A stretch of 15,890 bases of DNA from Myxococcales bacterium (GTDB lineage Bacteria > Myxococcota > Myxococcia > Myxococcales > Myxococcaceae): NCBI GenBank assembly GCA_003153055.1, contig PMBV01000218.1, positions 4,158 to 20,047 of the forward strand, written 5' to 3'. The position numbers were made by a program, and so were the translations under genes. Below are positions 1 through 10,000 of this stretch, piece after piece; position 1 is the stretch's first letter; each line of letters starts with the position of its first letter. The notes below the pieces were generated by a model. It was not told the DNA's origin and made no database searches. It worked only from the letters and a program-made list of their open reading frames with translations.

Positions 1-456
1 CGCTCCCTTCAGATCGGCGAGGTCTCGCCTGGGGCTGTCGTCCGCCACCACCAGGTACCCCACCCCGAACTCCGATCCGTCGGAGATGTTCTGCACCAGG
101 CACTTCAGGTGAACCTCCCCGCTCGCCTTCACGTAGGCCGTGGGGCTCAGCTCGACGAGATCGTACTGCCCCTTCGCCACGCGCTCGATGACGTCTTGGT
201 ACGAGGTGCCGATCTCGAGCTCCACCGGCACCGAGAGGGTCTTCGACAAGTAGTCGACCAGCCGCTGGTGCGATTCGGTCATCGACCGGCCCGAGAGCGA
301 CGGCACCAAGCCCAGGCGCAGCCGCTCGAAGCCACTGGGGGGCATGAAGGCCGGCACCGAGGGGCGCACCCGGGCGGGCGAGGGCGGCGAACGATCTTCC
401 CACGGCTCACAGGCGCAGGCGACGAGGGTCATGAAGAGAACCACGCGCGCGCTCAT
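1..456 (-). CDS. PhnD-like periplasmic substrate-binding lipoprotein (3' part missing)
   Basis: The first 152 codons are present and the gene continues past the window's left edge. The product begins with a short hydrophobic segment ending in a lipobox (LVAC, predicted lipidated Cys14), so it should be a lipoprotein outside the inner membrane. A proline-rich linker follows, then a fold typical of the phosphate/phosphite/phosphonate (PhnD) binding-protein family: 'LRLGLVPSLSGR', 'LVDYLSKTLSVPVELEI', 'YQDVIERVAKGQYDLVELSPTAYV'. Members of the family bind small anionic or organic ligands, some feeding ABC transporters and others acting as sensors. Its ATG overlaps the stop codon of the upstream HAMP-GGDEF gene (ATGA, 453-456), so the two are probably co-translated. 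No permease or ATPase gene is visible here, although the missing left flank could hold one. The ligand is unknown. Family assignment is fairly sure; a sensory role is an inference from the neighbour. Confidence 0.8.
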   Translation of the reverse strand, partial: MSARVVLFMTLVACACEPWEDRSPPSPARVRPSVPAFMPPSGFERLRLGLVPSLSGRSMTESHQRLVDYLSKTLSVPVELEIGTSYQDVIERVAKGQYDLVELSPTAYVKASGEVHLKCLVQNISDGSEFGVGYLVVADDSPRRDLADLKGA

Positions 457-1760
457 CCCACCGCCACGTCCTTGGCTCCACGCACCAGGTTTCGGCCGAG
501 TCGCTTGGCCATGTACAGCGCCTGATCAGCCGCCACGAGCAGCTCCTCGGGAGTCTTGCCGTCCTCGGGGAAGGTGGCCACGCCGATGCTGACGGTGATT
601 CGCATCGGCCACGGGGTGCCCTGGTTGACCTTCTCCTCGACGTTGGCTCGCATCCGCTCCCCCACCTGCATGGCCTCGGCCTTGGTGATTTCAGGGAGCA
701 AGACGCCGAACTCCTCCCCACCGTAGCGGGCGATGAGGTCGGTCTGGCGGAGGTCCTTCGACAGCGCCACCGCGAGCTGGCGGAGGAGCTCGTCTCCAGC
801 CGGGTGCCCCATGGCGTCGTTGACCCGCTTGAAGAAGTCGACGTCGATCATCAACACCCCCAGCGGCCGCTTGTGCCGTTCGGAGCGCAACAACTCGGTC
901 TCCAAGGCCTCGTGGAAGCGGCGGTGGTTGAAGACCCCCGTGAGCCCATCGGTCACCGCCAGCCGCTCGAGGCGCGTGTTCACTGCCTGGAGCTCTCGGG
1001 TCCGCTCGGCCACCACGCGCTCGAGGTTCTCGCGCTCGTGCTGGAGCGCCGCCGCCATACGGTTGACGTTGTCACCGAGATCAGCCAGCTCGGCTCCCCG
1101 CAGCGGCGGCACGCGGGTGTCCAGCGCCCCTTCTCCCATGCGGCGCAGGGCGTACTGCAGGGTTCGCAGGGGGCGCACCACGGAGCGGTTGAGCCCGAAC
1201 CACAGCACCGTCGCCAACAGCCCGAAGACCAACAGCGCCCCGCCTCCGTAGAAGGCGTGGGAGAAGCGGTACTGGGCACGAAGGCGCGCCAGCGAATACC
1301 GCGCCGTCACCGTCGCCCAGCGAATGCCCGACACCGCCGGCGCCGACAGGTGGTACTCGTCGTCCTCGAGGCTCCAGGTCGTGCCCTCGGCCTCGATGGC
1401 GTTCTTGCTGAAGGCGTCGGTCAGCTTGGTGTTGAAGCGCTCCGGCTCGCTGTGGGCCAACACCCGGCCCTGATCATCGAGCACCACCAGCTCGATCAAG
1501 TCTCGGGTCTTGAGCGTGTCGGAGAGCTGGGCCACCAGCGTGTCCAGGCCCCCCGTCTCGTTCTGCGCCACCATCACCGCCACCGTCACCCCGATGGCCT
1601 GGAGCAGCTTCTCGTTGCGGGCCCTGAACTCGATCAGCGCCGCGTGTTGCTCACTGCGCAGCTCCACCACCGACGACGCGACGAGAGAGATCGCCACCAA
1701 GCCTGGTATGAGGAGTGCCAGCTGTCCACGAAGGCCCATCAACACCACGCAGCCTGTCAT
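453..1760 (-). CDS. Membrane HAMP-GGDEF diguanylate cyclase with periplasmic sensor region
   Basis: This 435-residue protein should make cyclic di-GMP from two GTP at the inner membrane. A transmembrane helix lies at about residues 8-32, an extracytoplasmic region at about 33-170, a second helix at about 173-191, a HAMP linker at about 190-245, a short coiled coil, and a GGDEF domain at about 268-430. The active-site motif is GGEEF (347-351), the form found in active enzymes. An RxxD inhibitory site (RQTD, 338-341) sits exactly five residues before it, so product feedback inhibition is likely. The periplasmic region contains 'LIELVVLDDQGRVLAHSEP', which resembles a PAS-like/dCache sensor strand pattern. 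The chosen ATG has a GAGGG about 3 nt upstream; a second in-frame ATG at codon 8 lacks one. It follows the GAF-GAF-GGDEF gene by 62 bp on the same strand and overlaps the downstream PhnD-like gene, suggesting a binding-protein-linked sensor. Confidence 0.92.
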   Translation of the reverse strand: MTGCVVLMGLRGQLALLIPGLVAISLVASSVVELRSEQHAALIEFRARNEKLLQAIGVTVAVMVAQNETGGLDTLVAQLSDTLKTRDLIELVVLDDQGRVLAHSEPERFNTKLTDAFSKNAIEAEGTTWSLEDDEYHLSAPAVSGIRWATVTARYSLARLRAQYRFSHAFYGGGALLVFGLLATVLWFGLNRSVVRPLRTLQYALRRMGEGALDTRVPPLRGAELADLGDNVNRMAAALQHERENLERVVAERTRELQAVNTRLERLAVTDGLTGVFNHRRFHEALETELLRSERHKRPLGVLMIDVDFFKRVNDAMGHPAGDELLRQLAVALSKDLRQTDLIARYGGEEFGVLLPEITKAEAMQVGERMRANVEEKVNQGTPWPMRITVSIGVATFPEDGKTPEELLVAADQALYMAKRLGRNLVRGAKDVAVG

Positions 1761-1822
1761 GGCCCTCGCGGCGGCTCACCATTTTCCCGAGCCACGCCTT
1801 TTCATGTAAGCACCCCACCCAC

Positions 1823-3990
<2,168 letters not shown>

Positions 3991-3994
<4 letters not shown>

Positions 3995-4275
3995 GGCGTG
4001 CCCTCGAGGGTGATGACGACCTCACCCGGTCGAATGAAGCCCAGCTCTTCACGCACCGCTCGCTCGATCACCGCCGGGTCGTCCTTGAGGCCCTGCACCT
4101 CGCGCCGGAGCCGCGCGTTCTCTTCGTCGAGGTGGGCGTTGCGCGCCTCGAGCGTGTGCATGTCTCGCTGGAGCCTCCAGTAGCGACGAAAGCCTCCCTC
4201 GGCGACCAGCGAAAACGCGGCCAAGACGAGGGCGGCGATCACTGCTCCCCAGACGATCTGTCGACGGCCCAGCAT
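3991..4275 (-). CDS. ftsB: FtsB/DivIC-family septum formation initiator
   Basis: A 94-residue bitopic membrane protein: short basic N-terminus, one transmembrane helix (about 6-25), a heptad-like coiled coil (about 32-66, 'MHTLEARNAHLDEENARLRR') and the conserved end segment 'DPAVIERAVREELGFIRPGE' typical of the FtsB/DivIC family. In characterised bacteria FtsB joins FtsL and FtsQ in the divisome and helps activate septal peptidoglycan synthesis. The start at ATG 4275 gives the usual family length. The frame stays open upstream, and a GTG at 4357-4359 has an AGGAG nine bases before it, so a longer 122-residue form cannot be excluded. The gene overlaps the following GAF-GAF-GGDEF gene by ATGA, an uncommon partner for a division gene. 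The gene symbol rests on family resemblance and topology, not on orthology. Confidence 0.85.
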
Positions 4276-4376
4276 CGCTGCGACGGTACCAGCGCCCGAC
4301 GAGCCGGCAAGAAAACCGCTACAGCCTGCAACCACTCGAAACAGCTTGAAAGCAGGCACGAGGCTATTCTCCTGGC
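4276..4376. promoter_or_regulatory. Divergent intergenic region between ftsB-like operon and the 4377 gene
   Basis: These 101 bp separate two divergently transcribed units, so promoters for both should lie here or overlap the first codons. The stretch is somewhat more AT-rich than its surroundings. I cannot pick a convincing -35/-10 pair for either side. The only clear element is an AGGAG on the minus strand (near 4369-4373) preceding an in-frame GTG for the ftsB-like frame. Confidence 0.35.
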
Positions 4377-5030
4377 ATGTATGCCTCACGGCACGTGGTC
4401 TACGTAGGGCCGGGTCCGCTGCCCCAGTCGTTGGCCTCGCGCCTCCTGAAGCAGCATGACATGCACGACCACGGCAGCCACGCCCCCAGGCTGTTGTCCG
4501 TCGTCGAGTCGGCCGTCGAGGCAGAGCACCTGGCCAACGAGCTGCTGCGGCTCAAGCTGGGAGCCCAGGTGGCAGGGCCCGAGCAGCCGCCAGCCGAGGA
4601 CAGCTGGGATCAGGCCTTACACCTCGGCGCCGATGGCCGCTTGTGGTGGGTCGCCCTCGCCCACGGAGGGAGCTGGCGTTTCCCCCTGACGGCCATCGAT
4701 GAGCTCACCTCGGTCGACTGGAGAGCACCGGGGTTCTCCGAGCGCGGCGTCCTGCTGAGAGCGAAGGCCCTCGATCGCCCCGTCTTCCTCCGGGCTGCCG
4801 AACACCCGCCCACCGGCGGCTCTCATCTCGACCTCACCCTCCTCCTGGCCTTCCTCGAGGCCTGCGGGCTCGATCTGCCACCGGAGGCCCGCGTTCGCCA
4901 CCAGCGTTTGGTGGCGCGGAATTTCGGAGCGCCCACGCTCGAGGGCGATCTGCTACCCTTGGCCCTGGGAGTGGTCGACGCCCTCGACGACCGACCAGGA
5001 GAGCTGCCCCACCGCCCCAGCCGCTCCTGA
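4377..5030 (+). CDS. Hypothetical protein, 217 residues, family not recognised
   Basis: I do not recognise this protein. It has no signal peptide or membrane segment and is probably cytosolic. After about 35 residues comes a segment 'RLLSVVESAVEAEHLANELL' that looks helical, then a central part with tryptophans and a GGSWRFPL motif (about residues 93-110), 'VDWRAPGFSERGVLLRAKA', and a leucine-rich helix (about 150-165). Codon use matches the neighbours, supporting a real gene. The final 20 or so residues (LGVVDALDDRPGELPHRPS) are encoded by one copy of a 51-bp direct repeat, so the C-terminus may be an acquired tail rather than part of the original fold. The start codon has only a poor ribosome-binding site (AGG about 13 nt upstream); an ATG at 4464 is a possible later start. 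It is read away from the ftsB-like operon, with the lipoprotein hydrolase gene 110 bp downstream. Confidence 0.7.
   Translation: MYASRHVVYVGPGPLPQSLASRLLKQHDMHDHGSHAPRLLSVVESAVEAEHLANELLRLKLGAQVAGPEQPPAEDSWDQALHLGADGRLWWVALAHGGSWRFPLTAIDELTSVDWRAPGFSERGVLLRAKALDRPVFLRAAEHPPTGGSHLDLTLLLAFLEACGLDLPPEARVRHQRLVARNFGAPTLEGDLLPLALGVVDALDDRPGELPHRPSRS
4971..5021 (+). repeat. 51-bp direct repeat, left copy
   Basis: Begins GTGGTCGACGCCCTCGACGA and ends ACCGCCCCAGC. It matches 6996-7046 at 48 of 51 positions in the same orientation; mismatches are at repeat positions 24, 30 and 35. Similarity weakens quickly on both sides. This copy lies in the last codons of the 4377 gene. It contains a short GGTCG...CGACC inverted element but is not followed by a T-run, so it is not an obvious terminator. 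The two copies enclose about 2.0 kb holding two complete genes. Confidence 0.85.
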
Positions 5031-5140
5031 CCCTCCAGGAGCTGGATCACGCACCGTGCCCGCGAAGCTTCACGCAAGGGGATCCGTTCCTCGAGGCCCG
5101 GCAACTGGGGAGGGCCGCACGCTAGCAAAGGGAGGGCCTC

Positions 5141-6187
5141 GTGGAAGAACAGCTGATTGGTGACTCGATCCGCCCGGGGAGCACGCGACTCCTCTGGCTC
5201 GCCTTGCTGCTGGGCCTCCTCGGCTCGGCCGGCTGTCAGACCGAGGGCGACTACTTCTTCCTCGAGCGCGACGGGGCGGTGATGCCCATCTGGGTCCGCG
5301 GGAACGTCGACAGCCGTACGCTCCTGCTGATGGTCCACGGGGGCCCCGGAGACTCGGCCCAGTGGTACATCGAGAGCCAGGCCTTCAAGGCCCTCGAGGC
5401 CCGCTACGGGGTCGCCTACTGGGACCAGCGGGGCTCGGGGACGAGCCAGGGCGCCCCCCCAGCGAGCACCTTCACGGTCGACGAGTACGTCGGCGACGTC
5501 GACGCGGTGGTGAAGCTCCTTCGCGCCCGCCACCCGATCGACCGCCTCTTCGTCATCGGCCACAGCTGGGGTGGCTTCCTCGCCACCGCGTGGCTGCTCG
5601 ACCCGGCGCACCAGGTCGGCGTTCATGGGTACGTGATGATGGACGGGGGCTTCGACCTCGCCCACGGCTTCGAGCTGGCGCGGCAGTACATCGCCCAGTA
5701 CGCCCAGGCCCAGGTGGACGCCGGGGTCGACGTGGAGAACTGGAAGGCCGCCCTCGCGTGGGCGACCCAGAACCCGCCGCCGCCGGTGGACAAAGACAGC
5801 CTCACCCGCCTCTCGTTGTACGTCGCCGCGGTCCGTGGGTACCAGTGGAACGCCACTGGCTCGGAGATCACCTTCGAGCGGCTGTTTCTCTCTCCCCTCG
5901 ACATCTTCGCGTACCTGAAGAACCAGACCGAGGCGCTCTCGCACTACGACCTCGCCGGCCTGGATCTGACCGCGCAGATGAGCGCCATCCTCGTGCCCAC
6001 CCTCATCACCTGGGGTCGCCACGACGGCATCCTCCCAGTGGCCCTCGCCCAGCAAGCCTACGACGCCCTGGGGACCGCCCCTCAAGGCAAGTCCGTCGTC
6101 GTCTTCGAAGACTCGGCCCACAGCCCATACGCCGAGGAGCCGGACCGCTGGCTCGAGGCAGTCACCACCTTCATCGACGCGCGGTGA
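5141..6187 (+). CDS. Proline-iminopeptidase-like alpha/beta hydrolase lipoprotein
   Basis: A 348-residue exported serine hydrolase. The N-terminus has a hydrophobic stretch (about 16-29) and a lipobox LGSAGC with predicted lipidated Cys32. The hydrolase fold follows: HGGPG oxyanion motif (66-70), DQRGSG (95-100), nucleophile elbow GHSWGG with Ser142, likely acid Asp295 (WGRHDG) and His327 (DSAHSP), so the triad is complete. HGGPG and DQRGSG are hallmarks of the prolyl aminopeptidase (S33) branch of alpha/beta hydrolases. The true substrate could be an N-terminal-proline peptide or another small ester or amide. The GTG start has AGGGAGGG just upstream (about 5130-5137), which supports it over later codons. 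A small exported protein gene begins 6 bp after the stop, so the two are probably co-transcribed. The pair is bracketed by a 51-bp direct repeat. Fold and catalytic residues are certain; substrate is not. Confidence 0.9.
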   Translation: MEEQLIGDSIRPGSTRLLWLALLLGLLGSAGCQTEGDYFFLERDGAVMPIWVRGNVDSRTLLLMVHGGPGDSAQWYIESQAFKALEARYGVAYWDQRGSGTSQGAPPASTFTVDEYVGDVDAVVKLLRARHPIDRLFVIGHSWGGFLATAWLLDPAHQVGVHGYVMMDGGFDLAHGFELARQYIAQYAQAQVDAGVDVENWKAALAWATQNPPPPVDKDSLTRLSLYVAAVRGYQWNATGSEITFERLFLSPLDIFAYLKNQTEALSHYDLAGLDLTAQMSAILVPTLITWGRHDGILPVALAQQAYDALGTAPQGKSVVVFEDSAHSPYAEEPDRWLEAVTTFIDAR

Positions 6188-6193
6188 GCCACC

Positions 6194-6754
6194 ATGAGCC
6201 CTCTCTTCCTCGTCGCCGCCCTCCTCGCCCAGGCGCCCACCGCCGCCGAGGCGCCCTCACCGTCGCGGCTGAGCGTGACCGCCGCCTACCTCGGGGAGGA
6301 GTTCTTCCACCCTGGTGGCCAGCTCGGTCTCGAGTACGTCGTCGCCCGGCACACCTGGCTCTCGCTCGTCGCCGGCGCGAACCTCGGGGGCTTCGTGCAC
6401 TACCGCTACGTCACCGGGCTCTACCTCGACGCCGCGCTGGGAGCGCGGGCCACCACCGCATCGGGCTTCGTGGTGGAGTTGCTCGGTGACGTGGGGTCCC
6501 TCCACCTCTTCCCTGACGGGCCCGTCTACCAGGTGCCCTCGGCCGGAGGCGCGCCGGTACAGGTCGCAAACCTCGGCCGCCCCGCCTTCCGCTTCGGAGG
6601 CACGCTGGGGCTGGGGGCGGACCTCGCGCGGACCAAGCTGGAGTGGCCGCTCTCGTTGACGCTCAGGCTGGGCGCCTTCGGTGAGACGGATTTTCGGGGC
6701 ACTGCTCAAGCGCACCCCGAGGCGCTCCTCTGCTTGGCGTGGCAACTTCGGTAG
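6194..6754 (+). CDS. Small exported beta-barrel-like protein
   Basis: A 186-residue protein with a short N-terminal signal peptide ('MSPLFLVAALLAQAPTAAEA', probable cleavage near residue 20). The mature part alternates polar and hydrophobic or aromatic residues in strands rich in Gly, Leu, Tyr and Val ('LGLEYVVARHTWLSLVAGAN', 'YLDAALGARATTASGFVVEL', 'FRFGGTLGLGADLA', 'LSLTLRLGAF'). This is the look of an eight-strand outer-membrane barrel. It lacks a terminal aromatic residue (ends AWQLR), which is unusual for a classical outer-membrane protein, so a periplasmic beta protein is also possible. It starts 6 bp after the lipoprotein hydrolase stop, so translation is probably coupled. No catalytic motif is visible. 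Function unknown; I am fairly sure that it is a real exported protein. Confidence 0.75.
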   Translation: MSPLFLVAALLAQAPTAAEAPSPSRLSVTAAYLGEEFFHPGGQLGLEYVVARHTWLSLVAGANLGGFVHYRYVTGLYLDAALGARATTASGFVVELLGDVGSLHLFPDGPVYQVPSAGGAPVQVANLGRPAFRFGGTLGLGADLARTKLEWPLSLTLRLGAFGETDFRGTAQAHPEALLCLAWQLR

Positions 6755-6800
6755 ACTCCGTGCCGGCCCCTTGATTCGTGGCGGCCGACTGGTGGGGTCC

Positions 6801-6918
6801 CTGAGGACGATCTCCGCCTTGCCGCTCGGCGTGCACCGCGCGCTGGGAGCGGACGATCCGCATCGATGGTCAGGCGTTGCACCCCGAGGTTCAGCTCGCC
6901 TTGCGCCTCTCGCGGCTG
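6801..6918 (+). pseudogene. Frameshifted N-terminal remnant of an alpha/beta hydrolase gene (tentative)
   Basis: In one frame this stretch reads 'LRTISALPLGVHRALG' and, after a one-base shift near 6846-6853, the next frame reads 'TIRIDGQALHPEVQLALRLS'. Joined, they resemble the N-terminal lead-in of esterase/lipase-type alpha/beta hydrolases in actinobacteria and myxobacteria, in which a leucine-rich helix is followed by a 'DGxxLxPxVQLxLRL' segment. Nothing downstream continues the fold: no HGG or GxSxG motif follows before the direct repeat. I therefore read it as the broken 5' end of a lost gene. The resemblance is from memory of the family and needs a database search. Confidence 0.35.
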
Positions 6919-6995
6919 ACCTTCGAGCAGCGGTCGTTTGGTCTCACCGTCCCTTGGCCAGCTCTACCGCCTGGCCGGCCTCGACTCGCCTCGGC

Positions 6996-7046
6996 GTGGT
7001 CGACGCCCTCGACGACCGCCCAGGGGAGCGGCCCCACCGCCCCAGC
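6996..7046 (+). repeat. 51-bp direct repeat, right copy
   Basis: Same orientation and 48/51 identical to 4971-5021. In one frame it encodes the same peptide ending (LGVVDALDDRPGERPHRPS) but with no convincing gene body in front of it. It lies 10 bp before the metH stop codon, between two convergent genes. Confidence 0.85.
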
Positions 7047-7055
7047 TGGTGAGGC

Positions 7056-10000
7056 TCACCCGCCGCTTTGGACCGCGAAGTACGACGCCCGCGGGTGGTG
7101 GAAGACGAGCGCCGAGACGGACGCCTCGGGATCCATCATGCACCCGTCGGTCAGCTTGACGCCGATGTCCTCCGGCTTGAGCACCGAGAACAGCCGCTCC
7201 TGATCCTCCAGCCGCGGACACGCCGGGTACCCGAAAGAGTAGCGCTTGCCCTGGTACTCGGCGCGGAACCGCTCGAGCATGGTGAGCTGCGGCGCATCGG
7301 GGAAGCCCCACATGCTGCGGAGCTGGGCGTGGAGCATCTCGGCGTAGGCCTCGGCCGTCTCCAGCGCCAGCGCCTGCACGGCGTGCATCTTCAAGAAGTC
7401 GCCCTTCGCCTTGAGCTCTTCGGCCAGCGGGCGAATGCCGTCTCCCGCGGTGGTGACGAAGAGCGCCAGCGCATCGACGGGCGCCCCATCTTTCAGCGGC
7501 GCGACGAAGTCCGCCAGGCACAACCCCGAGCCGTGCCCCTGCCGGCCAAACTCGAAGGACACGAGCCGCGCGCGCTTCTCGGCATCGTAGAGGTGAATGG
7601 TGTTGCCCTCGCTGGCCGCGGGGAAGAACTGGAACACCGCCCGGGCCTTCATCAGCGAGCGCATCTGGTTTTTCACGTCCTCGACCGTGGCCTTGAGCTC
7701 AAGCGCCTTCTTGCCCTCGTCGCTCTCGGCCAGCTTCTCTTCGTCTTTGGTTCCCAGCGCTCTCGCCGCCGACCCCTTCACGCCAAAGTGCCGGGTGTAG
7801 AGCATCAGCGGGTTGACGAAGCGCCAGATCTGATCGAGCGGCGTGTTGGTGACCACGTGCCGATCGAGGTCCGGCGGAGGAGGCAGGCGGGCGAGCACTT
7901 CAATCTCCTTGGCACGCACGGTCGCACCACTGGGCGCGGGCGGCGGCGGAGGCGATTCCTGGCGGAGCCGCTCGCGACGCTCCTGGAGCTCGACCTTGAG
8001 CCGAACCAGCGCCTCGGGGTCGACGAGCTGCTTGGCGAGGTCGAGCCCCATCATCGCGTCCTTGGCGTAGGCGACGGTGCCGGCGCCGTAGGCCACCGCG
8101 ATGTTCTTGTCGACGAAGTTCCTGGAGAGCGCCGCTCCTCCGACCAGAATGGGCACGCCCACCCCGGCTCGCTGGAGATCCTCGGCGGTCGCCACCATCT
8201 GATGCGCGCTCTTCACCAAGAGCCCCGAGAGGCCGATGAGATCAGGCCGGTGCGCACGGACCGCGTTGATGAGCTGCTCCGGCGGGACCTTGATGCCCAG
8301 GTTGATCACCTCGAAGCCGTTGTTCGAGAAGATGATCTCCACCAGGTTCTTGCCGATGTCGTGCACGTCGCCCTTGACGGTCGCCAGCACCATCTTCCCG
8401 CGGGAGGAGGTCGCCGAGCGATCCATCTTCGTCTCGAGGTGCGACACCGCCGCCTTCATCACCTCGGCGCTCTGGAGCACCTCGGCCACGATGAGGTCGT
8501 TCTTCCCGAACAGCCGGCCGACCTCGTCCATGCCCTTCATCAGGGGGCCGTTGATGATGTCGAGGGGTTTGGTGTCTTTGAGCTTCTCCTCGAGGTCGGC
8601 GATGAGGCCCTCACGCGAGCCCTCGATGACGCAGCGACTGAGCCGCTCGTCGACCGAGAGCTGCGAGGCCGGCGCCCGGGCGACCGTCTTCTTGACGCGA
8701 AAGTGGGCCGCGAAGGGAGTCAGGGGGTCAGGGCCGCGGTTGTAGAGCAGGTCCTCGCAGAGCTTCTTCTCTTCGTCGGCAATCTGCGGGTACCGCTCGA
8801 GCTTCTCGGCGTTCACCAGTGCCAGGTCGAGGCCGGCCTCGACGCAGTGGTGCAAGAAGACCGAGTTCAGCACCTCACGCCCGGCGATGGGCAACCCGAA
8901 GGAGACGTTGGAGATGCCCAGCACCGTCTTGCTCCGAGTGAAACGCTGGCGAATCGCTCGCACGCCCTCGATGGTCTCGATGGCGCTGCCGACGTAGGCC
9001 TTGTCGCCCGAGGCGCAGGGGAAGACGAGCGGATCGAAGTAGAGATCTTCTGCCGGCACCCCGAACTGGCCGGTGAGGATCTCGAAGCTGCGCGTGGCGA
9101 CCTCGAGCTTGCGGTCGCGAGTGACCGCCATGCCCTTCTCGTCGATGCACCCCACCACCAGCGCGGCACCGTAGCGGCGGGCCAGCGGCACGACTTTCTC
9201 GAGACGCTCGAGCCCGTCTTCCAGGTTCACCGAGTTGATGATCGCCTTGCCCTGGCTGTAGGTGAGCGCCCGCTCGATGACGCGCGGATCGGTGGAGTCG
9301 ATCATCAGCGGCACGCGCACCTTCTTCACCACCGTCTCGAGGAAGCGCTCCATGTCGGCGAGCTCGTCTCGATCGGGGTTCGCCAAGCACACGTCGATGA
9401 TGTGGGCCCCCTTCTTCACCTGGCCCCGAGCCACCTCGGAGGCGTCGTCGAACTGACCGGCGGTGATCAGATCCTTGAACTTCTTCGAGCCGATGACGTT
9501 GGCCCGCTCCCCGACGATCACCGGCCGCACGTCCTCCACCTCGAGGGCGTCAACCCCCGACAGGCGAGAGCGCGCCGGTGGGCCCACGTGGTGCGGCGTG
9601 AGGCCTTGCACGGCTTTGGACATGACCTCGATGTGAGCCGCGTGGGTCCCGCAGCAGCCTCCGATGACGTTCAACCAGCCATTCTCGGCGAAGCGCCGCA
9701 GCACCCTCGCCACCATCTCGGGGCGCTCGAGGTACTGCCCGTTCTCGTCGGGCAGGCCGGCGTTGGGGACGCACGACACGGGGAACGGTGACATCTCGGC
9801 CAGGGTCCGCACGTGATCGGTCATGAACTCCGGGCCGGTGGCGCAATTGAGCCCGAGGTAGAGCAGCTCGAGGTGGCCCAGCGACGTCGCCAGGGAGTCG
9901 ACCGACTGCCCCGCCAACATGGTGCCCATGGGCTCGATGGTGCCCGAGACGGCCACCGGCACCGAGTCGCCAGCGCGCTCGAAGGCCCGCCGAATGCCCT

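Larger units (their letters stand above)
6755..7055. other. Intergenic region with gene debris and right repeat copy
   Basis: About 300 bp between the end of the barrel-like gene and the convergent end of metH. It holds what looks like a degraded hydrolase fragment (6801-6918) and the right copy of the 51-bp repeat (6996-7046). Reading frames across it are short and unlike known proteins. No convincing transcription terminator with a T-run is visible for either converging gene. Confidence 0.6.

Noticed and set aside
1773..1793. Hairpin GGCTC-11 nt-GAGCC between the two GGDEF genes as a terminator
   Set aside because: The stem is only 5 bp and no T-run follows on the minus strand, so it does not qualify.
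4823..6121. A 432-codon minus-strand frame opposite the hydrolase
   Set aside because: It covers two plus-strand genes with recognisable features and has no family marks itself.
7068..9791. A 907-codon open frame opposite metH
   Set aside because: It lies entirely antisense to metH, whose protein is unmistakable. Its product is rich in His, Arg, Leu and Gly with no domain, as expected for a shadow frame in GC-rich DNA.
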